Below, piece after piece: positions 46,401 to 52,957 of a DNA stretch of 64,000 bases. Under the pieces are notes generated by a model. The model was given only the letters and a program-made list of their open reading frames with translations. It made no database searches and was not told the DNA's origin. Made by a program: the position numbers and the translations under genes. Position 1 is the stretch's first letter. The number at the start of each line of letters is the position of its first letter. Source of the stretch: CAMQRS01 sp964370065 (GTDB lineage: Bacteria > Bacillota_I > Bacilli_A > Erysipelotrichales > Erysipelotrichaceae); contig CAYJGK010000001.1 in the NCBI GenBank assembly GCA_964370065.1, forward strand, positions 1 through 64,000. The letters run 5' to 3'.

Positions 46401-47076
46401 AGTAACAAATGCTATTAAAGCAGAGTTAGAGGTGTTAGATAATATAAGTGCACGTAAACAATTACAAGTAGCACTTGATAATACAAACATTATTTTAAAC
46501 GGTGACTTAAGTACTTATGTGGAAGCTGAAATTGAAATATTACAAATAAAAGCAGCACAAGCACAAGTATTAATTAATAATGCAAATTCGACAAGTAGTG
46601 AAATTGAGACAGCAACGAGTGAATTACAAGATTTATTATCTAAATTAACAATATTGAAAGTGGAAAGATCACATTTAGAAGCATTAATTGAACAAACAGA
46701 AGTATTGGATGCTTCGAATTTTACAAATACTTCATGGCAAAATTATCTAAATGCAGTTGCGAAAGCAGAAGCATTCTTAGAGGAGCCATATGCAACACAA
46801 GAAAAAATTGATGCAGCATATGAGGAATTAGTGGAAGCATTTGTAAGTTTAAGAGCAAAAGTTAATAAAACAACGTTAGCACTTAAAATCGAATTAGTGC
46901 AAGGTATTGTGGATAATAAAGATTTATATGTTGAAGATACCATTTCAAATATTGATAATCTATTAGCCGATGCTAAAGTTGCTTATGCAAATGAAGCGAT
47001 AAGTGAAGATGCATTAAGTTTAATGAATTCTAGTTTAATGACAGCAATTATGAATGCAAGATACATCGCAGAATAA
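43453..47076 (+). CDS. BspA-type LRR surface protein with BIg2 and FIVAR modules
   Basis: 1207 residues from ATG 43453 (GGGGGA just upstream; GTG 43438 rejected). Signal peptide ending near IEASA; then about 14 LRR_5/BspA repeats of 23 residues (about 50-428), each with the pattern AF..C.SL..I.IP; five BIg2 Ig-like domains (about 433-860); five FIVAR-like helical units to the end. Unlike the two large proteins upstream it has no sorting signal, membrane tail or charged end, so it may be secreted or held non-covalently. Such LRR proteins bind host proteins. The promoter has a cre-like box and a long leader. Confidence 0.87.
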   Translation: MKKIAKIALAIALAMPAAAISFQVDKIEASAIISGDYAYELNDDGTITIMNYGGSEKDLNIPSTIDGLSVTKIGYGAFAECKSIETLTIPRSVKVIEDNAFSQCSQLTNVDLHDSLVRMGANAFRGCSSLTSVIIPNSLKELSTGTFFDCTSLTEVEIPEGITSIGGNVFGNCYALTSVTLPSTLNAIGDSMFANCVSLNNVVIKEGTTVIGTNAFAGCLSLTSISIPDTVSTIGQSAFKDCISLETIALPDSVKGLGYAAFSGCASLKNVNIPAGLTRLTNAVFSGCSSLETIVIPDTVTELGDSVFSGCIALKNVTLADSIVEIGKETFQHCASLERITLPSKITAIPIGLFRYCDSLTQVIVPSGVTEIAGYAFADCQNLESVTLPNTLVDGKLAVGIFSNSPQVEVTVPAGSVAYNYMVNLGNAVKYKVLDNDIINLDKSEITLNLGDVHTYVALFSNYNTIANDALTWESSDPAVASVTADGKIEGLEVGKTTITATHSNGLIGISEVTVEDVNIPMEKIELSYTESTLQRNQTLALRATITPSTTTDNKTLTWESSDVNVATVSATGVVSARKPGTVRITATSETGVSAVSEIEVISSIENVSLNLTAMVLDAGTQQQLRATINPIDTTDDKTLVWSSSNTNVATVDNEGNVEAIAEGYATISAVSVNGKRAECSISVNPEALEVPIISVSLNASELTLLEGGTETLIATINPNDTTDDQTITWASTDELVATVNSEGMITAIKAGETTITATTTNGKTASCAITVDVEEVAITSVELNKESMLLRGTGSEKLIATINPANTTNDKTLTWVSSNTAVATVDEHGLVSAITPGEATITVTTSNALSDSVSVTVVEQDKTELEAAIEEAANHVDSNYTKATLDILKSVVNIASGVLDDKEATQAEIDEQEELVEDAIANLKERAQVASITTLNDLIKIIEENAPLFTVEEFANMNSLLVQAKTILAKDVENISEEEVTSVTNAIKAELEVLDNISARKQLQVALDNTNIILNGDLSTYVEAEIEILQIKAAQAQVLINNANSTSSEIETATSELQDLLSKLTILKVERSHLEALIEQTEVLDASNFTNTSWQNYLNAVAKAEAFLEEPYATQEKIDAAYEELVEAFVSLRAKVNKTTLALKIELVQGIVDNKDLYVEDTISNIDNLLADAKVAYANEAISEDALSLMNSSLMTAIMNARYIAE

Positions 47077-47085
47077 TAGATGAGT

Positions 47086-47113
47086 AAAAGAGTTACGAGA
47101 GTAACTCTTTTTT
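47086..47113 (+). terminator. Terminator of the BspA-type gene
   Basis: AAAAGAGTTAC (47086-47096), loop GAGA, GTAACTCTTTT (47101-47111), T to 47113. Confidence 0.85.
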
Positions 47114-47135
47114 CCGAAATTAATGGAACCAAAAT

Positions 47136-47164
47136 TTGATTAAAAATATGAAAGAGATTACAAT
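47136..47164 (+). promoter_or_regulatory. Promoter of the frameshifted membrane-protein gene
   Basis: TTGATT (47136-47141), 17 bp, TACAAT (47159-47164). Confidence 0.6.
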
Positions 47165-47197
47165 AGTCTTGTAAAGACACTCACAGAAAGGAGAATT

Positions 47198-47433
47198 ATG
47201 AAAAAAATAAGATTGCAAAAATTATTTATTGGTTAGGAATTACTCTTGCGACTCAGCAAAGTGGATACTATGATGGATATGGGTTAGCTGTTCGTAGTGC
47301 ATTCTCTATATCTATCGCAATTTCATGGTGGAGTAGCGCTTTTATTACAGGAATGTTATTTATAGGGTTCTCTGAAATGATTCAATTACTACAAGATATA
47401 AGAGATAATCAATCTAAAATCAATGTGGAATAA
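47198..47433 (+). pseudogene. Small membrane protein gene with a frameshift in an A-tract
   Basis: ATG 47198 has a good ribosome site (AAAGGAG) and promoter, but its frame stops after 12 codons. The frame one base over is open from 47209 to the stop at 47433 and encodes KIAKIIYWLGITLATQQSGY, a membrane segment near FSISIAISWWSSAFITGMLF and an end QDIRDNQSKINVE, a pattern common in small Firmicutes membrane proteins. One extra A in the run of seven (47201-47207) would restore a 78-residue protein starting MKKNKIAKIIYW. A sequencing error, a true mutation or slippage are possible. Confidence 0.65.
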
Positions 47434-47500
47434 TTTTATCAAGCATATGAGTACCATAATGTAAATGTTTTGCTTATACTATAAACAAGAGGTGATATAA

Positions 47501-47734
47501 ATGAACGATAGAATTGATAACTTAGTAGCAATGATAGATGGCTATACAACTAGTGGTGGACATCACTTAAATGTAAATGTTTTTGATCGTGAAACTTTGT
47601 TAGATGCACAAGCTCATCCTGAAAAATATCCACAATTAACCATTCGTGTATCAGGATACGCTGTTAACTTTAATAAACTGACAAAAGAACAACAAGATGA
47701 TGTGATCCAACGTACGATGCACGAAGGAATGTAA
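47501..47734 (+). CDS. grcA: GrcA-like autonomous glycyl radical cofactor
   Basis: 77 residues nearly identical in pattern to the C-terminus of pyruvate formate-lyase and to GrcA/Yfi[40 protein letters not shown]. The glycine of RVSGYAV is the radical site. In E. coli this spare part replaces the oxygen-cleaved end of pyruvate formate-lyase. It is shorter than E. coli GrcA (127 residues), lacking the N-terminal extension. It could be a pfl remnant, but it has its own start and AGAGGTG. Next to PerR and rubrerythrin an oxygen-repair role is sensible. Confidence 0.82.
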   Translation: MNDRIDNLVAMIDGYTTSGGHHLNVNVFDRETLLDAQAHPEKYPQLTIRVSGYAVNFNKLTKEQQDDVIQRTMHEGM

Positions 47735-47739
47735 TCAAT

Positions 47740-47762
47740 AAATTAAGAATTATTCTTAATTT
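47740..47762. promoter_or_regulatory. PerR/Fur-type operator, upstream copy
   Basis: A perfect 23-bp palindrome centred on T47751, core TTAAGAATTATTCTTAA, just upstream of the perR -35 box. The 7-1-7 layout matches Fur-family boxes. Confidence 0.75.
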
Positions 47763-47765
47763 GTG

Positions 47766-47794
47766 TTGACAAACAAGGTTTTAGGGTGTAAACT
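47766..47794 (+). promoter_or_regulatory. perR-rbr promoter
   Basis: TTGACA (47766-47771), 17 bp, TAAACT (47789-47794), placed between two operator-like palindromes. Confidence 0.75.
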
Positions 47795-47808
47795 AAGAAT
47801 AGTTCTTA
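47794..47808. promoter_or_regulatory. PerR/Fur-type operator, downstream copy
   Basis: TAAGAATAGTTCTTA, one mismatch from a perfect 7-1-7 palindrome and the same half-site as the upstream copy. It covers the likely transcription start and so suggests autorepression. Confidence 0.7.
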
Positions 47809-47823
47809 AGAGAGGTGAGTGAC

Positions 47824-48210
47824 ATGGCATATAAAAATTCAAAACAAAGAGAGTTGATTTTGAACTATATGAAACAAATGCATGGGCATATTAGTGCAGA
47901 AGATTTATTTCATAAAATTAATGAAAATGAAAAAATATCTTTGGCGACAATCTATCGCAATCTTGGTATTCTAGTGGAGTTAGAAGAGATTAAGAAAATT
48001 GCGTTAGAAGATGGATATGTTTATGATAAAACATGCACTCCTCACTATCACTTTTATTGTGATGAATGTAAAACGTTATATGATTTAGAACATACTGAAT
48101 TAATAGACTTACATGACCAAGTTGCAAATGAGCATATAATTGGAGACATATATAGTCATGAAATAACGTTTAAAGGAACATGTAGAAATTGTAAAATCAA
48201 AAAACACTAA
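47824..48210 (+). CDS. perR: PerR-type Fur family regulator
   Basis: 128 residues. N-terminal winged helix (about 1-75) with [16 protein letters not shown]-terminal metal domain with structural zinc cysteines Cys79, Cys82, Cys120 and Cys123 and His-rich regulatory site PHYHF. The ATG at 47824 follows GAGGTGAG; the GTG at 47815 lies in that ribosome site and is rejected. Two operator palindromes flank the promoter, implying autoregulation. Co-transcription with rubrerythrin (14-base gap) argues for PerR (peroxide) rather than iron-sensing Fur. Confidence 0.88.
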   Translation: MAYKNSKQRELILNYMKQMHGHISAEDLFHKINENEKISLATIYRNLGILVELEEIKKIALEDGYVYDKTCTPHYHFYCDECKTLYDLEHTELIDLHDQVANEHIIGDIYSHEITFKGTCRNCKIKKH

Positions 48211-48224
48211 CGGAGGAAAACAAA

Positions 48225-48764
48225 ATGGAATTAAAAGGATCAAAAACGGAACAAAACTTAATGGCGGCATTCGCTGGAGAATCACAAGCAAGAAATAAGT
48301 ATACTTACTTTGCAGAACAAGCAAAAGCAGAAGGTTTAGACCTTGTTGCTGATGTATTCTTAGAAACAGCTAGAAACGAGCAAGAACACGCTAAATTATG
48401 GTTTAAAGCTTTACATGGTGGAGCGGTACCGACAACTGCTGATAACTTAATTGCAGCAGCAGCTGGAGAAAATTATGAGTGGACTGATATGTACGCTGAA
48501 ATGGCTAAAACAGCTAAAGAAGAAGGTTTCAACAAAATTGCTTTCCAAATGGAAAAAGTTGCAATCATTGAAAAAGCGCACGAAGAAAGATACTTAGAAT
48601 TAGCGAAACACGTGAAAGAAGATGCTATCTTTAAAAAGGAAGAAGCAACAGTATGGCGTTGTTCGGTATGTGGATATGAGCACGAAGGAACACAAGCTCC
48701 TGGAGCTTGTCCGGTATGTGGATACCCACAATCTGCGTTTGCACAAGTAGGCGAAAAATTCTAA
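48225..48764 (+). CDS. rbr: Rubrerythrin
   Basis: 179 residues: a ferritin-like di-iron four-helix domain (1-140, with [24 protein letters not shown] and [12 protein letters not shown] carrying the Glu/His ligands) and a C-terminal rubredoxin domain with Cys146, Cys149, Cys162 and Cys165. Rubrerythrins reduce hydrogen peroxide in anaerobes. GGAGG precedes the ATG. It is the second gene of the perR operon and so presumably PerR-controlled, and ends at a strong terminator. Confidence 0.96.
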   Translation: MELKGSKTEQNLMAAFAGESQARNKYTYFAEQAKAEGLDLVADVFLETARNEQEHAKLWFKALHGGAVPTTADNLIAAAAGENYEWTDMYAEMAKTAKEEGFNKIAFQMEKVAIIEKAHEERYLELAKHVKEDAIFKKEEATVWRCSVCGYEHEGTQAPGACPVCGYPQSAFAQVGEKF

Positions 48765-48768
48765 TTGT

Positions 48769-48795
48769 AAAAGGACATCCTAGATGTCCTTTTTT
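48769..48795 (+). terminator. perR-rbr terminator
   Basis: AAAAGGACATC (48769-48779) pairs with GATGTCCTTTT (48783-48793), then T to 48795. Confidence 0.85.
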
Positions 48796-48796
48796 G

Positions 48797-48825
48797 TTGC
48801 ATAAAACCTATAACCTTGCTATCAT
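48797..48825 (+). promoter_or_regulatory. Promoter of the LytTR regulator gene
   Basis: TTGCAT (48797-48802), 17 bp, TATCAT (48820-48825). Confidence 0.55.
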
Positions 48826-48848
48826 TAATATTATGGAAGGGGTAACAT

Positions 48849-49535
48849 ATGTTAAAAATTGCGATCGTAGAAAAAGAACCATATGCAAAAAATATAATAT
48901 TTTTATTATCAAAGATAATGAAGGAAGAATTTGTCTTTACCTATTATGAAAAAATCAGTGAATTAGTAAAAGATAAGCAAAATAAACAGTTTGATCTATT
49001 TATTTTAAATGAAGCCTATAATAATATTCGCATTCATGATGCCTTAGCATTCTCTTCAAGAAGTGCAGTTATAATTTATGTCCAAAATGAACCAAGCAAA
49101 AAAAATTACACAGCCTATAGCCGGATTTTTAACATTTATATAGAGAATTATATGCAAGATTTAGAAGACATTGCTCCTTTAATTGAACTGAGTCTAAAAA
49201 GAAGTATTGAATTTTATTTTTCTTATAATGGAATCAAATTGATTTTAAAATATCACGATGTTTATTTTGTGGAAAAGCAAGGTAAGTATATGCAGTATCA
49301 TACCAAAAAAGGAGTTTTTCAAAAAAGGCAAACTGTGCAAAATGCTTTAGAAAAATTAGAACCATTTGATTTTATATTAATTAATGCGGGGATGATTGTT
49401 AATTTTGAGTACATCTATCGAATCAATGGCTATGATTTGGAATTAACTAATAAGGAAACTTTAACGATTTCTAGAACAAAAAGACGTAAAGTAGACGAAT
49501 TTATCCGCTCTAAAGTCAAACTGGTTACCGATTAG
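48849..49535 (+). CDS. LytTR DNA-binding regulator with degenerate receiver
   Basis: 228 residues. The N-terminal 120 resemble a response-regulator receiver (MLKIAIVEKEPYAKNIIF), but the position of the phosphate-accepting Asp is Asn54 (FDLFILNEAYN), so phosphorylation control is unlikely. The C-terminal 100 residues form a LytTR domain (YHDVYFVEKQGKYMQYHT, NAGMIVNFEYIYRINGYDL, ISRTKRRKVDEF). No sensor kinase gene is adjacent. The next transcribed unit is the large non-coding region, whose promoter starts 32 bases after its stop; regulation of it is possible but unproven. Confidence 0.82.
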   Translation: MLKIAIVEKEPYAKNIIFLLSKIMKEEFVFTYYEKISELVKDKQNKQFDLFILNEAYNNIRIHDALAFSSRSAVIIYVQNEPSKKNYTAYSRIFNIYIENYMQDLEDIAPLIELSLKRSIEFYFSYNGIKLILKYHDVYFVEKQGKYMQYHTKKGVFQKRQTVQNALEKLEPFDFILINAGMIVNFEYIYRINGYDLELTNKETLTISRTKRRKVDEFIRSKVKLVTD

Positions 49536-49566
49536 GCCACTTTTTATACCGAGTTGTCCACTTCTA

Positions 49567-49594
49567 TTTACAAATGGTAATAATGACCTATAAT
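49567..49594 (+). promoter_or_regulatory. Promoter of the candidate large RNA
   Basis: TTTACA (49567-49572), 16 bp, TATAAT (49589-49594). Start of transcription expected near 49601. Confidence 0.65.
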
Positions 49595-49600
49595 AAAGGT

Positions 49601-50382
49601 ACAAAGAAAAGAAAGAGGTGAGACCCATGACAAAGTGAAAAAGTAGCAAATAAATCATGTGTGAAACATTACTTATTAAGTGTTGAGTGAAGGATATATA
49701 ATAAGATAATGATGGTGAGTTTCTACTATAATTAAGTAATTTCGAAATAGAGTATGGCAATTGAATGATTATTAAGTTTAATAAAATCATATTGGCAAAA
49801 TAAACTATTGTAGAAAGAACAAAACAATTAAATAGTTATGGATTAGTAGTTACTACTAGAGATAAGAGTAATGAAGAACATAATGTGATTAGGCTATACA
49901 AATTGTATAACTAATAAAAAGGGTAAACACAAGAGGTGTTTACAGGTAATCTGATAGATTGCAAAAAAATAGTTAGCTGTAAAGGCTAATGCTTCATTAG
50001 TTTGTCAGTATGTGGAGTGATGTAACCTTAAACATTTTATATATAGCATATAATTAATTACATACATTAAGCAGAAAGAACGGATGAAGAATAAAGTATA
50101 CATTCTCATGTAAAAAAACAAAAACAAGTAGCGTGTTGAACACATCTCTTTGTTAAGTAAGAAAGCAAAGAATTATTACTTTAGTTAAAAAGGTTAAAAG
50201 TTTTAATAGATGAATTGATTACTTGTATCATCTAGAAATAGATAATAGCGAAGAGAAGTGGTTAAGAAATCAAAAGTTAAAACATATACATGATGAATAT
50301 TGAAAGGAGATTTACTTGACTGAGATCATAAATCGTTAAAGTTCCATTTAGTTGTATTAAAAAAACTAGATGGAACTTTTTT
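49601..50382 (+). ncRNA. Candidate large structured non-coding RNA (about 780 nt)
   Basis: All frames are closed by frequent stops, yet the segment has a good promoter at one end and an 11-bp-stem terminator at the other. An AGAGGTGA ribosome-like site leads to an ATG (49627) whose frame is only three codons long. Perfect stems: TAGTAG/CTACTA (49844-49858); ATTAG plus TATAC with GTATA plus CTAAT (49888-49915); GTAAACAC/GTGTTTAC (49923-49943); AATCT/AGATT (49948-49960); CTAATG/CATTAG (49986-50000), with an alternative TTAGC/GCTAA (49973-49989); CTTTG/CAAAG (50148-50170). I cannot match it to a known class; the size recalls ROOL or GOLLD RNAs. A decayed gene is the alternative. Confidence 0.55.
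50338..50382 (+). terminator. Terminator of the candidate large RNA
   Basis: GTTCCATTTAG (50341-50351) pairs with CTAGATGGAAC (50366-50376) with one G-U pair, flanked by A and T runs. Confidence 0.8.
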
Positions 50383-50411
50383 AATTTATGCGAATAAAAA
50401 TAAAAAAAGTA

Positions 50412-50439
50412 TTGCAATTATAAAAAAATAATTTATAAT
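50412..50439 (+). promoter_or_regulatory. Promoter of the T-box operon
   Basis: TTGCAA (50412-50417), 16 bp, TATAAT (50434-50439). Confidence 0.6.
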
Positions 50440-50445
50440 TACAAT

Positions 50446-50678
50446 TAATTAGCAAGGAAGAGAAGTAGTATAAAGATTTTGTATGCAAAGAGAGTTAGCG
50501 TTTGGTGGAAGCTAACCATACATCCTTTAGAACGTGTCTTGGAGCTTAGTTGGCAAAGTTTGAGTCAATTGCGTATACACTGCGTTAAAGTGAATGAGTG
50601 TCATTATCTAATAGGTAATGGAATTAAGGTGGTACCGCGTATTGACGTCCTTATGTGTAAGCATAGAGGCGTTTTTTT
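50446..50678 (+). promoter_or_regulatory. T-box leader, probably arginine-specific
   Basis: The T-box core AAGGTGGTACCGCG (50626-50639) is followed by a terminator stem ACGTCCTTATG/CATAGAGGCGT (50645-50672) and a T-run. Stem I: TAAAGAT pairs with ATCCTTTA, topped by GTATG/CATAC and GTTAGC/GCTAAC; AGTA on the 5' side faces GAA on the 3' side of the specifier loop. After GAA the triplet is CGT (50533-50535) followed by G, reading arginine; GTG (valine) one base on is less likely. The bulge UGGU would pair with a tRNA ending ACCA. Uncharged tRNA should turn on the transporter genes. Confidence 0.85.
50645..50678 (+). terminator. T-box attenuator terminator
   Basis: ACGTCCTTATG (50645-50655) with CATAGAGGCGT (50662-50672), two G-U pairs and one mismatch, then T to 50678. 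Competes with the antiterminator that includes the T-box core. Confidence 0.8.
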
Positions 50679-50698
50679 ATTTAATTAAAGGAGAACAT

Positions 50699-51352
50699 AT
50701 GAGAACAATAGATTTAGGAAGGATGCTTGAATGGTGGCAATTCATTGTTGAAGGATTAGCCATTACGATTCAACTTTCGTTAGTGACAGCAATATTAGGA
50801 ATTATAGTAGGATTAATTTGTGCGTTACTAACAAAGAAAAAGTTTGTAGGTAGTATTGTACGTATATACATTGATATATTTAGAGGAACACCCGTATTCT
50901 TCCAATTATATTTTATTCATTATGGATTATCATTCATCTTTGGCTACCAACCGAATGTATGGGTGAGTGCCATCCAAGTTTTCACATTAAACTCGGGGGC
51001 CTACTTATGTGAAATCATGCGTGCTGGGTTAGAAGGGATTGATAAAGGGCAAATTGAAGCAGCGAAGGCATTAGGTGTTTCAAAGAAAGATATCTTAAAA
51101 GATATTTTAATCCCACAGGCTGTACGTAATGTATTACCTGCATTAATTAATGAATTTATTACACTAACAAAAGAAACGTCGGTTGTAAGTGTAATTGGTA
51201 TTAATGATATGATGAAACGTTATACATTTGTAATGGCAAAAACATTTTCACCTATAGAACCATTAATTGTAATCGGGATTGCTTATTACTTATTAAATAA
51301 AGTATTGAGTTATGGTGGAAAATATCTTGAAAGGAAGTTAAAATATGATTAA
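50699..51352 (+). CDS. Polar amino-acid ABC transporter permease
   Basis: 217-residue inner-membrane permease of the HisM/GlnP family with about five membrane segments. It has FRGTPVFFQLYF and the EAA loop EAAKALGVSKKDILKDILIPQA that contacts the ATPase. The frame can be read from 50618, but that start lies inside the T-box; ATG 50699 follows AAAGGAG. The stop overlaps the ATPase start by eight bases. The leader suggests arginine as substrate. Confidence 0.92.
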   Translation: MRTIDLGRMLEWWQFIVEGLAITIQLSLVTAILGIIVGLICALLTKKKFVGSIVRIYIDIFRGTPVFFQLYFIHYGLSFIFGYQPNVWVSAIQVFTLNSGAYLCEIMRAGLEGIDKGQIEAAKALGVSKKDILKDILIPQAVRNVLPALINEFITLTKETSVVSVIGINDMMKRYTFVMAKTFSPIEPLIVIGIAYYLLNKVLSYGGKYLERKLKYD

Positions 51353-52070
51353 AGTTGAAAATTTATATAAAGAATATAGCGAAACAATTAAAGTCTTAAA
51401 AGATGTTAACTTTACTTTTGAAGATGGGAAAACATATGCTATTATCGGCAGTAGTGGTGGTGGAAAATCTACCTTAATTCGTTGTTTAAACTGCTTGGAA
51501 ACACCAACATCAGGAAGTGTATTCTTAGATGGTGTGAAGGTTAATGACCCGAAAACAGATTTAAATAAAGTGAGAGAGAAAATGGGGATGGTATTTCAAA
51601 ACTTTAACTTATTCGCTCATATGGATGTGATGAAAAACATTACTTATGCATTAATTAAAGTTAAAAAATTAAGTAAAATGGAAGCTGAAGAAAAAGCAAC
51701 TAGTTTATTAGAACAAGTGGGAATGGGGCACCGTGCAAAGTCTTATCCTCACCAATTATCTGGTGGAGAAAAACAACGTGTTGCTATAGCTAGAGCATTA
51801 GCGATGGAGCCAAAAGTATTACTATGTGATGAGCCAACTAGTGCACTCGATCCAGAAATGACTACAGAAGTATTAAAAGTCTTGAAAAACCTGAGTCATA
51901 CTGGATTAACAATGATTGTTGTTACACATGAAATGAATTTTGCGAAAGAAGTAGCCGATTATATTATTTATATGGATGGTGGAGAAATTACAGAATGTTC
52001 CACACCGGAAGAGTTCTTTACAAGTGCGAAAACACAAAGAGCACAACAGTTTATTTCTAACATGTTATAG
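51345..52070 (+). CDS. Polar amino-acid ABC transporter ATP-binding protein
   Basis: 241-residue ATPase of the GlnQ/HisP type: Walker A GSSGGGKST (about 35-43), Q-loop MVFQNFNLF, signature LSGGEKQRVAIARAL, Walker B VLLCDEPTSALDP and H-loop VTHEM. It powers the permease encoded just upstream, to which it is translationally coupled. The substrate-binding lipoprotein follows after 14 bases, so all three parts of the importer are present in one operon. Confidence 0.95.
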   Translation: MIKVENLYKEYSETIKVLKDVNFTFEDGKTYAIIGSSGGGKSTLIRCLNCLETPTSGSVFLDGVKVNDPKTDLNKVREKMGMVFQNFNLFAHMDVMKNITYALIKVKKLSKMEAEEKATSLLEQVGMGHRAKSYPHQLSGGEKQRVAIARALAMEPKVLLCDEPTSALDPEMTTEVLKVLKNLSHTGLTMIVVTHEMNFAKEVADYIIYMDGGEITECSTPEEFFTSAKTQRAQQFISNML

Positions 52071-52084
52071 GAGGGAAAAGAAAC

Positions 52085-52861
52085 ATGAAAAAATTATTAA
52101 AATTAGGATTAGTATTCGCATTATTAGCGGCTGTGACAACAGGGTGTTCACAAGAAGTGGAAAAAAGTGATAAGAAAGTATTAACAGTAGCAACTGCCGC
52201 ACCATATGCACCATATGAGACAATGAATATAGATGGAGAATTAGAAGGATTCGATATCGATTTAGGAAATGCAATTGCAGAAAAATTAGGGTATGAATTG
52301 GAATGGAAAAACTTAGACTTTGATGCTGCTCTATTTGAGGTACAAGGTGGAAGTGTGGATATGATGATGGCAGGTCTATCACCTAGTGAAGAGCGTAGAG
52401 AAGTAATGGATTTCTCTGACATTTACTATTCTGAAGATAGTGCAAATGTAGTGGTTACTTTAAAAGAAACGGATTATGAAGATATTGATGATTTAAAAGG
52501 TCTAGTAGTAGGGGTACAAGATGGTACAATTCAACAAGCTACAGTTGAGGGAATTGCGGATGAATACGATTTAACAATGGAAACTAGAAAGCAATACATT
52601 GATATTGTATTAGATATTTTAAATGGAAACATAGACTTCTTAGTATGTGAGGAAGCGAATGCAGCAGAATTCTTAGCAGAATATGATGAGTTAAAAGCAT
52701 TTGACTTAGGAGTAGGTAGTGCGTTAGAAGGGAATGCAATTGGATTTAAAAAAGATAGTAAATTAGTCGATGAATTCAATGTAGCAATCAATGAATTAAT
52801 TGAAGATGGAACAGTCGCGGAATTAGCAGACAAATGGTTCAAAGAGTTAGAGACAGAATAA
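52085..52861 (+). CDS. Amino-acid ABC transporter substrate-binding lipoprotein
   Basis: 258-residue lipoprotein with lipobox TTGC (about Cys19) and a type-II periplasmic-binding fold: LTVATAAPYAPYETMN, EGFDIDLGNAIAEKLGY, DMMMAGLSPSEERREVMDFS. These are signatures of the family 3 solute-binding proteins for polar amino acids. The arginine T-box of the operon points to arginine or a related cationic amino acid; direct ligand residues cannot be judged from here. GGAGGG precedes the ATG. Confidence 0.93.
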   Translation: MKKLLKLGLVFALLAAVTTGCSQEVEKSDKKVLTVATAAPYAPYETMNIDGELEGFDIDLGNAIAEKLGYELEWKNLDFDAALFEVQGGSVDMMMAGLSPSEERREVMDFSDIYYSEDSANVVVTLKETDYEDIDDLKGLVVGVQDGTIQQATVEGIADEYDLTMETRKQYIDIVLDILNGNIDFLVCEEANAAEFLAEYDELKAFDLGVGSALEGNAIGFKKDSKLVDEFNVAINELIEDGTVAELADKWFKELETE

Positions 52862-52870
52862 AGCGAAATG

Positions 52871-52900
52871 AAAAGATTTACATCAGTAAATCTTTTTTTT
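52871..52900 (+). terminator. Terminator of the ABC transporter operon
   Basis: AAAAGATTTAC (52871-52881) pairs with GTAAATCTTTT (52886-52896), T to 52900. Confidence 0.85.
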
Positions 52901-52924
52901 CATATTTAGTTTTGTGCTATTTTT

Positions 52925-52933
52925 TGGTATAAT
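52925..52933 (+). promoter_or_regulatory. Extended -10 promoter of the rsmG-par operon
   Basis: TGGTATAAT gives an extended -10 box (TATAAT 52928-52933). A -35 is not obvious. Confidence 0.5.
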
Positions 52934-52957
52934 AAGAAAACAGTGAGGATGAGAATA

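Noticed and set aside
47501..47734. The 77-residue frame as a pseudogene of pyruvate formate-lyase
   Set aside because: It has its own ribosome site and start, and its ends match GrcA; no upstream pfl sequence is seen. Kept as a gene with moderate confidence.
49461..49790. 109-residue minus-strand frame
   Set aside because: It overlaps the end of the LytTR gene and the start of the candidate RNA, is very Leu/Ser/Tyr rich, and has no ribosome site.
50479..50688. 69-residue plus-strand frame
   Set aside because: It lies entirely inside the T-box leader, across its specifier stem and terminator.
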